A stretch of DNA of 16,722 nt from Eubacterium sp. UBA3782 (GCA_002368795.1 DFFG01000085.1:1-16722), one strand, 5' to 3'. Shown: positions 7,869-15,892, counted from the stretch's first letter. Numbers and translations: made by a program. The notes: generated from the letters alone by a model not told the origin.

Positions 7869-7959
7869 CAGCCCACGCTCCGGAAGACATTAAAGCAAAC
7901 ATTCTGCAGGCCCGACAGGGCCGAAGCCGTTTGCGTAATGCTTTCCGGGCCGTGGGCTG
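7869..7959. repeat. 91-base imperfect palindrome between convergent genes
   Basis: Arms pair over most of their length: CAGCCCACG (7869-7877) / CGTGGGCTG (7951-7959), CCGGAA (7880-7885) / TTCCGG (7943-7948), CATTA (7888-7892) / TAATG (7936-7940), GCAAAC (7895-7900) / GTTTGC (7929-7934), and an apical GGCCC-GACA-GGGCC (7909-7922). Read on the - strand it is followed closely by ATTAAATTTTTTG, so it may end the NlpC-like gene; on the + strand only TTTT follows. It is much longer than a normal terminator stem. A small mobile palindromic element or a structured RNA is possible. Confidence 0.6.
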
Positions 7960-7973
7960 TTTTCATCTGCTTT

Positions 7974-8724
7974 TCATATGTACGGCGGTCTTGCAAAGAA
8001 GTCCGGCTCCCTCTTTCCTTCTACCGGTACAAGGCTTACCGCCGGCAGGCCTTCTGCCAGAGCTCTCTCCTTGTTCAGGTAGCCGGAGCTGTTGATCATC
8101 TTCGTGGTATCCGCACTGATGATCCCTACGTGCGTGACAGGCGGCATATCGCGGTTTCTCCGGTCTTTCGATAGAAAACGTGCCGACCGGTAGAAAACCA
8201 GATCTCCGGGCCGTACAAGGCTGGGATCCGTAAAGCATGCGCCTTGTTCCATCAGCTGTCCGGCAAGCATTTCGGACCTCCGGCCGATCCCGGTTTCTTT
8301 TATCTCCTGCATGAGTGTCTCGATCGATATGCCAAGCTGTTCTGCCTTTTCCAGATCAAGTCCTTCGGGGCAGGCAAGATAGGGCCGACCGATCCGCTCT
8401 GCTATATTGATATAACGATCCGGCAGCTGAAAATACCGGGACAGATCCATATCGACCTGCGGACTTGGGGTCAGTCCCCTGACCGTTCCAAAGGCATAGG
8501 GACTCTCCTCATAGGGGATCCCGGCAAGGACCAGCAGCACCAGCGTCGCACAATCTATATTTCCTTTGTTATCATGCTCCGTGTCATAAATACTGTAACC
8601 GGAAAGGAATGTCCCTGCTCCCGTAGGAATAGATCAGTTCTTCCGCTTTATCCAGATAGGAACCGGCGATCTCCAGTATTTTGCTAACTGTAGTATCTTT
8701 GCCATTCATTTCGCGCCTTCCCAT
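7974..8724 (-). pseudogene. NlpC/P60-like cysteine hydrolase gene with a one-base frameshift
   Basis: Likely start is the ATG at 8722-8724, with a GGGGGGAAGG ribosome site. The first frame reads MGRREMNGKDTTVSKILEIAGSYLDKAEELIYSYG and then runs to a stop near 8584. Removing one base from the GGG at 8620-8622 gives a continuous reading YGAGTFLSGYSIYDTEH, NKGNIDCATLVLLVLAG and IPYEESPY, then on to the stop at 7974, about 249 residues. The restored protein holds the catalytic Cys context GNIDCATL and the later VRPGDLVFY and THVGIISAD with the catalytic His, both typical of NlpC/P60 peptidoglycan or amide hydrolases. No signal peptide is visible. An initiation codon at 8540 would exclude the Cys and is not credible. 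It is either a recent pseudogene or a sequence error; two upstream neighbours on this strand also look degraded or small. Confidence 0.75.
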
Positions 8725-8770
8725 GACCTTCCCCCCTGCCGTCTTTTTTAACTTGTGCCGGTTATGATCT

Positions 8771-8813
8771 GCTGTGTACAGAGACGGGAGCCCTCCCGGC
8801 TGAGTTATACAGC
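8771..8813. repeat. 43-base palindrome at the truncated end of the DMT remnant
   Basis: GCTGTGTA (8771-8778) / TATACAGC (8806-8813), CAG (8779-8781) / CTG (8800-8802) and CGGGAG (8785-8790) / CTCCCG (8793-8798) form one hairpin with a three-base bulge. The stop codon of the DMT remnant lies in the right arm. There is no T tract on either side. Confidence 0.5.
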
Positions 8814-8972
8814 AGCAACGCGCCAAGGGATCAGGAAGGCCAGCAAAAAGCGTACGGCCAAAATGCTCATTGGCTCCATGCTCTGCAGCAGGGTCTTGGA
8901 AAAGAGGAAGGATGTCCCTCTTGCCGCAAATACTGCCAGAAGCAGGAGCCTGGCTTTTCCTCTGCTCATCAT
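8805..8972 (-). pseudogene. DMT/EamA family transporter, N-terminal remnant
   Basis: A 55-residue reading frame from the ATG at 8972 (or the adjacent one at 8969), with AAAGGTGAAGG upstream. It begins MMSRGKARLLLLAVFAARGT and continues SFLFSKTLLQSMEPMSILAVRF and LLAFLI. This matches the first membrane helix and start of the second of drug/metabolite (EamA) exporters, where one expects about 290 residues and ten helices. After LLAFLI it reads PWRVAAV and stops inside a palindrome. I found no continuation in the other two frames before the NlpC-like gene. It is therefore a deletion remnant, not a functional exporter, although the ribosome site is intact. An independent small membrane protein is a less likely alternative. 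Confidence 0.6.
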
Positions 8973-8996
8973 ACCTTCACCTTTCTCATACGCAAA

Positions 8997-9036
8997 CATC
9001 CTGCACGGGCAGAAGTTCTTCTTCCCATGCAGGATG
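8997..9036 (-). terminator. Strong hairpin between LysM gene and DMT remnant
   Basis: CATCCTGCA (8997-9005) / TGCAGGATG (9028-9036), GGG (9007-9009) / CCC (9024-9026) and AGAAG (9011-9015) / CTTCT (9018-9022) give 17 pairs with two single mismatches. On the - strand only TTTGCG follows, so termination would be partial. It lies about 25 bases before the DMT start and could be a leader structure or the second terminator of the LysM gene. Confidence 0.4.
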
Positions 9037-9063
9037 TCTGCTGTCGTTACCTGAATTGTAATG

Positions 9064-9083
9064 TAAAAACCTTCGCTCGCGAA
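9064..9083 (-). terminator. Small terminator of the LysM gene
   Basis: On the - strand TTCGC-GA-GCGAA (9083-9072) is followed by GGTTTTTA, about ten bases after the LysM stop codon. The stem is only five pairs. Confidence 0.4.
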
Positions 9084-9093
9084 TCGTTGTCTA

Positions 9094-9360
9094 TCAGGGC
9101 AGGCGAAGAACCTCGCCTTCATAGATGTAGTCGGCGTATTCCACCGGATTGACTGGTGTCTTTCCATATTTTCTGGCGTTGGCAACAAGAATGTCCGCAT
9201 TCAGCACGACCAGGATCGCCGTCGTTGTATCGAACTTATCAGCAATTGAGCTCAGGGTATCGCCCTTCTGTACGGTGTAGGTCTTGCCTTTGCCGCTCGC
9301 CTCACCAAACTTGCCGCCGCTGACCTGTTCCAGATCCTGGAGCTTTAATTCATCTGCCAT
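9094..9360 (-). CDS. Small LysM-domain protein with a double-glycine leader
   Basis: 88 residues from the ATG at 9360, preceded by GAGAGGAAAAGC. The frame is open upstream to 9504 but that part lacks a ribosome site and coding character. Residues 1-16 (MADELKLQDLEQVSGG) fit the double-glycine leader used by peptidase-containing (C39) ABC exporters: Gly-Gly at -2/-1, Val13 at -4, Leu10 at -7, Leu5 at -12. A Gly/Lys-rich spacer follows, then a LysM fold at about 27-88 (KTYTVQKGDTLSSIADKF ... IYEGEVLRLP) with an inserted stretch around 60-76. LysM binds N-acetylglucosamine-containing glycans such as peptidoglycan. No conventional signal peptide is present and no exporter is encoded nearby, so export by a remote transporter is inferred. 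LysM call is firm; the leader assignment rests on motif match. Confidence 0.85.
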   Translation of the reverse strand: MADELKLQDLEQVSGGKFGEASGKGKTYTVQKGDTLSSIADKFDTTTAILVVLNADILVANARKYGKTPVNPVEYADYIYEGEVLRLP

Positions 9361-9594
9361 ATGCTTTTCCTCTCTTTGTCTGTTTTTACCGGTACCGGCA
9401 TCGATAAGGTTCTTTAGGTATCCCTCATCTTCCATTCCCCATTGTATAAGAATAGCAGCCGGAAGTCCAACCATTTTTTCAGTCTCTCCGGATCCGCGGC
9501 ACAAAACCTCTGTCCGATCACCGTTTATCCATGGCGCAAAGGACTTTCATCTCCAGGAATCCATTTGTGCTAAAAACATATCGATTGTTTCCGC
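9361..9594. other. Intergenic region between gltD and the LysM gene
   Basis: 234 bases, no credible gene. It contains a candidate LysM promoter (see separate entry) and a 10-bp palindrome CCGGTACCGG at 9389-9398 within the LysM leader, a possible operator. Downstream of gltD only a weak AAACA/TGTTT hairpin (about 9563-9579) followed by T residues is seen, so the gltD terminator is not convincing. Confidence 0.5.
9441..9470 (-). promoter_or_regulatory. Candidate promoter of the LysM gene
   Basis: On the - strand TTGGAC (9470-9465), 18-base spacer, TACAAT (9446-9441, five of six). Predicted start near 9434, leader about 74 bases. The -35 box is weak. Confidence 0.35.
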
Positions 9595-11082
9595 TTACAT
9601 AAGATTTGTGTAACCCATCAGCATCTCGTCCACGGCGCGGGCAGCGTTTCTCCCCTCTGCGATCGCCCAGACGACCAGAGATTGTCCCCGGTGCATGTCG
9701 CCTGCCGTGAACACCTTATCCCTTGAGGATGCGTAACTCCCTGCATCCGTCTTTACATTAGTGCGCCCATCGACTGCGACGCCAAAGCTTTCTGTGACAT
9801 ACGCTTCGCTCCCAAGGAATCCGGCAGCGATCAGCACCAGCTGGGCCGGCACCTCCTTCTGGCTTCCCTCCACGGGAACCATACGGATCCTTCCGGTCGC
9901 ATCATTCTTTACCGGCTCGAGGGATACCAGGATGGCGCCCTTCAGCCTACCCTTCCTGTCCTTGACAAATTCACTGACCGTGGTCTGGTATATCCGCGGA
10001 TCCTCCCCAAATTTCCAGATCGCTTCCTCCTGGCCATAGTCTGTCTTCAGGATGCGCGGCCATTCCGGCCAGGGGTTTGAGGGAAGTCGTGTAATAGCCG
10101 GCTTTGGCATCATCTCCAGCTGTGTCACGCTTTTTACCCCGAGGCGGATGCAGGTCCCCACACAATCGTTGCCGGTATCTCCGCCACCGATGACGATCAC
10201 GTCCCTGCCTTTGACCTCCCGGTCCGGCAGCTTCTTAAAATCACTGTCCAGCAGCTGTTTTGTCACACTGCCGAGAAAATCCACCGCAAAATGAATTCCC
10301 TTTGCATCCCGCCCCGGCACCTGGATATCTCTTGGCTGCGAGGCTCCGCAGGCCAGTATGACCGCATCGTACCCCTCCATAAGCTTTCCAGGCTGCACCG
10401 TCCTCCCGACGTCTGCATTTAGGACAAAACGCACACCTGCCTGCTCCATCAGCTTTACTCTCCGGTCGATCACCGCTTTGTCCAGCTTCATATTCGGAAT
10501 GCCATAGCGCAGCAGTCCGCCCGGCCGATCCTTCCGCTCATAGACGGTCACCTCGTGGCCGCGACGGTTCAGCAGCTGAGCTGCGGCCAGCCCAGCCGGG
10601 CCGCTGCCGACCACGGCCACGCGCTTTCCTGTGCAGACCGGAGGCACCGGCTCCCGGACCAGATCATGGGCAAAGGCATACTCGATCACGGTTTTCTCGA
10701 TCTCCTTTGTCGCGACCGGCGCATCGTGACATCCGCAGGTGCAGGCTGCCTCACAGAGCGCCGGGCATACCCGACTGGTAAACTCCGGGAAGCTGTGGGT
10801 CACCGACAGACGCCGCCAGGCCTCGGCCATCCTGCCCCGGTATACCAGATCGTTGATCTCTGGAACCAGGTTGTGCAGCGGGCAGCCGGATGCCATGCCG
10901 CTGATCATGACGCCTGCCTGACAGAAGGGGATCCCGCAGTCCATACATCTCGCGGCCTGCTTCTGCTGTTCGGCACGGGGCAGCCGGTCATGGAATTCCC
11001 TGAAATCCTGCACTCTCTCCTGTTCCATGCGAACGGCTCCCTCTTTTCTTTCATATTCCAGAAATCCGGTCGTTTTTCCCAT
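9595..11082 (-). CDS. gltD: Glutamate synthase (NADPH) small subunit
   Basis: Takes electrons from NAD(P)H through FAD and iron-sulfur centres to the large subunit, for reductive conversion of 2-oxoglutarate and glutamine into two glutamates. 495 residues, the normal size; ATG after GAGGAGGT. Cys clusters at 46/49/54/67 (RCMDCGIPFC...GCPL) and 106/110/114 plus 116/118 (VCPALCEAACTCGC) fit the two N-terminal [4Fe-4S] regions. The FAD-binding GSGPAG is at 159-164 and the NADPH-binding GGGDTGND at 299-306. The C-terminal FAD motif VFTAGDMHRGQSLVVWAIAEG is present. It is 84 bases downstream of gltB, a gap with a GC-rich hairpin (11131-11147) that might reduce readthrough or stabilise the 5' message. 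Cotranscribed with gltB. Confidence 0.97.
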   Translation of the reverse strand: MGKTTGFLEYERKEGAVRMEQERVQDFREFHDRLPRAEQQKQAARCMDCGIPFCQAGVMISGMASGCPLHNLVPEINDLVYRGRMAEAWRRLSVTHSFPEFTSRVCPALCEAACTCGCHDAPVATKEIEKTVIEYAFAHDLVREPVPPVCTGKRVAVVGSGPAGLAAAQLLNRRGHEVTVYERKDRPGGLLRYGIPNMKLDKAVIDRRVKLMEQAGVRFVLNADVGRTVQPGKLMEGYDAVILACGASQPRDIQVPGRDAKGIHFAVDFLGSVTKQLLDSDFKKLPDREVKGRDVIVIGGGDTGNDCVGTCIRLGVKSVTQLEMMPKPAITRLPSNPWPEWPRILKTDYGQEEAIWKFGEDPRIYQTTVSEFVKDRKGRLKGAILVSLEPVKNDATGRIRMVPVEGSQKEVPAQLVLIAAGFLGSEAYVTESFGVAVDGRTNVKTDAGSYASSRDKVFTAGDMHRGQSLVVWAIAEGRNAARAVDEMLMGYTNLM

Positions 11083-11166
11083 CCGTGTTACCTCCTCAAA
11101 AGACCGTGCAAAAACGTCATCCCCCGCAGGGCGGCGCCCGATGCCGCGGCTCCTGTCATTTCTTTC

Positions 11167-14100
11167 TTACTGTCCCACAAATTCCCGGAAGGCCTCGACT
11201 CTGGCCGTTTCCGGATCCGCACCCTGCTCCTGGGCTTCCGCGATCAGCCGAAGCATCTCCTTGTAATCCTCCGGAATGATCTTCTTAAACTGAGGTACAT
11301 ACCGGTCGAAATCCTTCAGGATCTCCGCCGCCTTACAGGAGCCTGTATTTGCCGCGTGTGCCTCGATCATCTGACGCAGCTCCTCCAGATCGCTCTTGTA
11401 CCGCACATCCTCCATACGGACCATCTGCTTGTTCAGGTTCCGGTACAGCCGGTTGTCCTCATCCAGGACATAGGCGATGCCGCCGCTCATTCCTGCCGCA
11501 AAATTCTTTCCTGTTGGTCCAAGGATGACGACGCAGCCACCGGTCATATATTCACAGCCATGCTCGCCAACGCCCTCGACAACGGCTTTTGCGCCGGAAT
11601 TGCGGATGCAGAACCGTTCGCCGGCCATTCCCGCGATAAAGGCCTGACCGGAAGTCGCTCCGTAGAGCGCCACATTGCCGACAAGTATATTGCTGTGGGG
11701 ATCATAGCCCGCATCCTCCGGTGCCGTCAGGATCAGCTTGCCTCCTGAAAGTCCCTTTCCAAAATAGTCATTGGAGTCTCCGCAAAGGCGGATCGTCAGT
11801 CCGGCCGGAATAAAGGCACCAAAGCTCTGTCCGCCGGATCCTTTCGCGTCGATACAGATCGTATCCTCCGGCAGTCCCATGGGATGCTTTCTGGTGATCT
11901 CTGCGCCAAGCAGGGTTCCAAGGGCCCGGTCCGTATTCAGGACCGGTATCGTTTTTGCTGCTTTTCTACCCTCTTCCACTGCCCGCCGGATCTCCTGATC
12001 GGACAACAGCAGCCGCTCATCTAGTGTATCCTGCAGATGGAAGTCATAGCTGTTTTCCGGCTGGAAGGTAGACTGCTGCCGGTCGGCCCCTGACATATCC
12101 ATCAGGATCCTGGACAGATCGATCTTCTTCTCTTTTCCGGAAAGTCCGTCCCTTACCTTCAGAAGATCGGTCCGGCCGACCAGCTCATCGATGGAACGCA
12201 CGCCGAGAGATGCCATGATCTCCCGCAGCTCTCTGGCGATAAAAAGCATAAAGTTTTCGACATACTCCGGCTTCCCGGAAAAGCGTTTCCTAAGCTCCGG
12301 GTTCTGGGTGGCCACGCCCATCGGGCAGGTATCCGACTGGCAGACCCGCATCATCACACAGCCCATGGTGATCAGCGGCGCTGTGGCAAAACCGAACTCC
12401 TCCGCGCCAAGGATCGCCGCGATGGCCACATCCCGGCCGCTCATCAGCTTTCCATCCGTCTCGATCACCACCTGGTTTCTAAGGCCGTTGGCCAGCAGGG
12501 TCTGATGAGTCTCCGCAAGACCCAGCTCCCAGGGAAGGCCTGCATTGTGGATCGAGCTTAAGGGAGCCGCGCCGGTCCCTCCGTCATACCCGGAGATCAG
12601 GACCACGCCGGCGCCCGCCTTGGCCACACCGGCTGCCACCGTGCCGACGCCCGCTTCGGAAACCAGCTTGACGGATATTCTTGCATTCTTGTTGGCATTT
12701 TTCAGATCGTAGATCAGCTGAGCCAGATCTTCGATCGAGTAGATGTCATGATGCGGCGGCGGCGAGATCAGGCTCACGCCTGGCGTTGAATGCCTGGTCC
12801 TGGCGATCCAGGGATAGACCTTTTTCCCGGGCAGATGACCGCCTTCGCCGGGCTTTGCACCCTGGGCCATCTTGATCTGGATCTCCTTTGCGCTGACCAG
12901 ATAGCGGCTGGTCACACCAAAGCGCCCGCTGGCCACCTGCTTGATGGCTGAGCTCCGGTCATTATCGGTTCCGGCAGACAGGATCCTCTCCTCGCTCTCG
13001 CCGCCCTCCCCGCTGTTGGACTTTCCATGCAGATGGTTCATGGCAATGGCCAGAGTCTGGTGCGCCTCCTCGGAGATGGAGCCATAGGACATGGCACCGG
13101 TCTTGAACCGCTTTACGATCTCTGTCTCAGGTTCGACCTCCTCCAGAGGAACACTGTGCTCAGGATAGCAGAAATCCATCAGGCTGCGCAGATACCCGGT
13201 ATCCTCCGCATTGACCATGCGGGTATACTCCAGAAACAGCGCATAGCTTCCTTCCCGCACAGCCTGCTGCAGCTTATGGATCGTCTGTGGATTGTACCTA
13301 TGGTGTTCTCCCTGGCTGCGCTCCTTGTGCCTGCCCATGGCTGTCAGCTCCAGATCAACCGGCAGACCCAGGGGATCAAAGGCTCTGCTGTGCTGTTTGT
13401 CGACAGCGTTTCCGATATCCTCCAGACCGATCCCGCCGATACGGCTGACCGTCCCGGTAAAGTAATCATTGATGACATCCTCCGATATGCCCACCGCCTC
13501 AAAGATCTTGCTGCCCTGGTAGGACTGGATCGTGGAGATACCCATCTTGGAGGCGATCTTTACAATCCCGGAGAGAACCGCATTGTCGTAGTCGTTGACC
13601 GCCGCATAATAATCCTTGTCCAGCAGCTCCTCCTCCACCAGCTCGGCGATCGTGGCATGGGCCAGATAGGGATTGACGGCACAGGCACCATAACCGAGAA
13701 GCGCCGCAAAATGATGCACCTCCCGGGGCTCTCCGGATTCCAGGATCAGGGACATGGCCGTACATTTCTTCGTATCGACCAGGTGCTTATGCACAGCAGC
13801 AACCGCCAGGAGCGACGGGATCGCCACGTGGTTTTCATCCACTCCGCGGTCGGAAAGGATCAGGATATTGGCTCCCTCCCTGTAGGCCCGGTCGACCTCG
13901 ACAAACAGGTGGTTCAGTACGCGCTTCATGGGCGTGCTCTTGTAAAACAGGATCGAGACTCTGGCGACCTTGAAGCCGTCCTTTTTCATGGCTCCGATCT
14001 TCAGCAGATCCAGATCGGACAGGATCGGATTGCTGATCTTCAGAACATGGCAGTTCTGGGGATGCTCCTCCAGAAGATTTCCGTCCGTACCGACATAGAC

Positions 14101-15723
14101 CGTGCGGGAAGTGACGATCTCCTCTCTCTGAGCATCAATAGGAGGATTCGTCACCTGGGCAAAGAGCTGCTTAAAGTAATAGAACAGCGGCTGATACTGG
14201 TCTGAGAGCGCTGCGATCGGTGTATCCACGCCCATGGATCCGATAGCCTCTGTGCCGGACAGCGCCATGCTCAGGATGCTGTCATGGTAATTTTCCCAAG
14301 TATAGCCAAATGCCTTCTGCAGTGTCTTTCTGTAGTCTCCGTTGATGCCAGGAACCCGGTGGTTTGGGATCTTCAGGTCGGAGAGCTGGAGAAGATTCCG
14401 GTCCAGCCATTCGCCGTAGGGCTTCGCGCAGGCATATTTCTCTTTGAGCTCATGGTCATAAATGATCTTTTTCTGTTTTGTGTCCACCAGCAAAAGCTTC
14501 CCCGGATGGATCCGCTCTTTTTTGATGATATGCCGTTCCTCCAGGGGCAGTACGCCCACCTCGGAGGAAAGGATCACACGGCCGTCGTCTGTGACCACGT
14601 ACCTGGAGGGTCTAAGGCCGTTCCGGTCCAGGATCGCGCCCATGACATCGCCGTCGGAAAACAGGATCGATGCCGGCCCGTCCCAGGGCTCCATCATCGT
14701 GGCATAATACTGGTAGAAATCCCGCTCCTCCTGGGAAAGGGTCTCATTGTGCGCCCAAGGCTCCGGGATCATGATCATCGCTGCCAGCGGCAGATCCATG
14801 CCGCTCATAAGCAGAAACTCCAGCGTATTGTCCAGCATGGCGGAATCGGATCCGCTCTGGGAGATCACCGGCAGCACCTTGGTCATATCCTCTTCGGAAA
14901 ACAGCCTGGTATGCATCGTTTCCTCCCGGGCCAGCATCTTATCCGCATTCCCCTTGATCGTATTGATCTCGCCGTTGTGGACGATAAAACGGTTCGGATG
15001 GGCACGGTTCCAGCTCGGTGCTGTGTTTGTGGAGAAGCGCGAATGCACCATGGCAATGGCCGACGCATAATCCGGATCTGTCAGATCTGTAAAGAACGTC
15101 CGCAGCTGACCGACAAGTAACATGCCCTTGTAGACAATGGTCCTGCAGGACAGGGAGGGTACATAGGTGTTGACGCTGCTCTGTTCAAATTCTCTTCGTA
15201 CGATATAGAGTATCCGGTCAAAATCGGTATCCTCACCGACTCCCTCAGGCCGCCGGATAAACACCTGCCAGATATCCGGCATACACTCCTTTGCCCGTCT
15301 GCCAAGGACAGAAGGATCAGAGGATACCCGTCTCCAGGCAAGGATCGACAGCCCCGCCTTTCTGGCAATGATTTCAAACAGAGACCTGGCATGGCGCATC
15401 TCCAGATCCTTCTGCGGGAAAAAGAACATGCCGACACCGTACTGTCTCTCTCCGGGCAGCTCTGTCCCCTGTGCCTTCATGATCCGGCAGAAATACCGAT
15501 GCGGGATCTGGGTCAGGATTCCGACGCCGTCGCCGGTCTTTCCCTCGGCGTCCTTTCCGGCGCGGTGCTCCAGATTCTCCACGATCGCCAGCGCATCATC
15601 CACGATCTGATGGCTCTGTCTGCCCTCAATATCGATGACGGCACCGATCCCGCAATTATCATGCTCGAATTCCGGGGAATACAGCCCTTCCCTCCGGATC
15701 CTTTCCAACTGATCTGCTGCCAT
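11167..15723 (-). CDS. gltB: Glutamate synthase large subunit
   Basis: Hydrolyses glutamine, channels the ammonia and makes glutamate from 2-oxoglutarate; the GOGAT half of the GS-GOGAT cycle. 1518 residues from the ATG at 15723, which follows AGGAGGAGAAAGG; the open frame upstream to 15786 lacks such a site. A short propeptide precedes the nucleophile Cys24 (HDNCGIGAV), which should become the N-terminus after processing. The class II amidotransferase domain contains FIVHNGEINTIKGN (around 240-260). The FMN synthase domain shows GEGGES, AKPGEGGHLPGKKVYPWIA, and GYDGGTGAAPLSSIHNAGLP (about 1042-1061). The [3Fe-4S] ligands C1122, C1128 and C1133 are in C-x5-C-x4-C spacing. The glycine-rich beta-helix domain spans about 1260-1430. 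All expected parts are present. The gene is downstream of a strong promoter and an attenuator-like leader. Confidence 0.97.
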   Translation of the reverse strand: MAADQLERIRREGLYSPEFEHDNCGIGAVIDIEGRQSHQIVDDALAIVENLEHRAGKDAEGKTGDGVGILTQIPHRYFCRIMKAQGTELPGERQYGVGMFFFPQKDLEMRHARSLFEIIARKAGLSILAWRRVSSDPSVLGRRAKECMPDIWQVFIRRPEGVGEDTDFDRILYIVRREFEQSSVNTYVPSLSCRTIVYKGMLLVGQLRTFFTDLTDPDYASAIAMVHSRFSTNTAPSWNRAHPNRFIVHNGEINTIKGNADKMLAREETMHTRLFSEEDMTKVLPVISQSGSDSAMLDNTLEFLLMSGMDLPLAAMIMIPEPWAHNETLSQEERDFYQYYATMMEPWDGPASILFSDGDVMGAILDRNGLRPSRYVVTDDGRVILSSEVGVLPLEERHIIKKERIHPGKLLLVDTKQKKIIYDHELKEKYACAKPYGEWLDRNLLQLSDLKIPNHRVPGINGDYRKTLQKAFGYTWENYHDSILSMALSGTEAIGSMGVDTPIAALSDQYQPLFYYFKQLFAQVTNPPIDAQREEIVTSRTVYVGTDGNLLEEHPQNCHVLKISNPILSDLDLLKIGAMKKDGFKVARVSILFYKSTPMKRVLNHLFVEVDRAYREGANILILSDRGVDENHVAIPSLLAVAAVHKHLVDTKKCTAMSLILESGEPREVHHFAALLGYGACAVNPYLAHATIAELVEEELLDKDYYAAVNDYDNAVLSGIVKIASKMGISTIQSYQGSKIFEAVGISEDVINDYFTGTVSRIGGIGLEDIGNAVDKQHSRAFDPLGLPVDLELTAMGRHKERSQGEHHRYNPQTIHKLQQAVREGSYALFLEYTRMVNAEDTGYLRSLMDFCYPEHSVPLEEVEPETEIVKRFKTGAMSYGSISEEAHQTLAIAMNHLHGKSNSGEGGESEERILSAGTDNDRSSAIKQVASGRFGVTSRYLVSAKEIQIKMAQGAKPGEGGHLPGKKVYPWIARTRHSTPGVSLISPPPHHDIYSIEDLAQLIYDLKNANKNARISVKLVSEAGVGTVAAGVAKAGAGVVLISGYDGGTGAAPLSSIHNAGLPWELGLAETHQTLLANGLRNQVVIETDGKLMSGRDVAIAAILGAEEFGFATAPLITMGCVMMRVCQSDTCPMGVATQNPELRKRFSGKPEYVENFMLFIARELREIMASLGVRSIDELVGRTDLLKVRDGLSGKEKKIDLSRILMDMSGADRQQSTFQPENSYDFHLQDTLDERLLLSDQEIRRAVEEGRKAAKTIPVLNTDRALGTLLGAEITRKHPMGLPEDTICIDAKGSGGQSFGAFIPAGLTIRLCGDSNDYFGKGLSGGKLILTAPEDAGYDPHSNILVGNVALYGATSGQAFIAGMAGERFCIRNSGAKAVVEGVGEHGCEYMTGGCVVILGPTGKNFAAGMSGGIAYVLDEDNRLYRNLNKQMVRMEDVRYKSDLEELRQMIEAHAANTGSCKAAEILKDFDRYVPQFKKIIPEDYKEMLRLIAEAQEQGADPETARVEAFREFVGQ

Positions 15724-15812
15724 CCTTTCTCCTCCTGTATCATAGTAAAATAGGTGTATGCCTGCGCGCTCCACAAAACGTTTCACAGGAAATTGGAACC
15801 ACTTCCCAAATG

Positions 15813-15847
15813 AAAAAAAGCGCTCCAGATCATCTGATCTGAAGCGC
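15813..15847 (-). terminator. Terminator in the gltB leader (attenuator)
   Basis: On the - strand GCGCTTCAGATCA (15847-15835) pairs with TGATCTGGAGCGC (15832-15820), 13 pairs with one wobble, two-base gap (so effectively a four-base loop), followed by seven T (15819-15813). It sits about 40 bases after the predicted transcript start and 90 bases before the gltB start codon, with no gene between, so it can only control gltBD expression. Confidence 0.85.
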
Positions 15848-15890
15848 CTTTGCCTCTCAATTTATCTTCTGCTGCCCTTGTGCATTACAG
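15841..15890 (-). promoter_or_regulatory. Putative antitermination element (ANTAR-like hairpins) of gltB
   Basis: On the - strand GAGGC-AAAGGC-GCTTC (15856-15841) forms a five-bp hairpin with a six-base loop having A at 1 and G at 4, as in targets of ANTAR antiterminators. Its 3' arm is the 5' arm of the terminator, so the two folds exclude each other. Upstream, TGC-ACAAGG-GCA (15884-15873), flanked by CTG/CAG, makes another six-base loop with A at 1 but A at 4, a poorer match, and the outer pair may precede the transcript start. No ANTAR protein gene is in the window. Confidence 0.4.
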
Positions 15891-15892
15891 CT

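Noticed and set aside
7773..8174. 133-codon + strand frame after oppA
   Set aside because: It begins within the opp terminator, crosses the long palindrome and has no ribosome site.
7869..9036. CRISPR-like or IS-like structure from the three palindromes
   Set aside because: Their sequences are unrelated, unevenly spaced, without repeats of a common unit, spacers, transposase or target duplications that I could find.
8755..9061. Two + strand frames across the LysM/DMT region
   Set aside because: They are shadows of the DMT remnant on the other strand and pass through both palindromes.
9361..9504. N-terminal extension of the LysM protein to 9504
   Set aside because: The extension crosses the candidate promoter, and the good ribosome site with the double-glycine leader supports the start at 9360.
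13027..15120. Long + strand frames opposite gltB (392 and 278 codons)
   Set aside because: They lie wholly within the well-conserved gltB on the other strand and show no family motifs.
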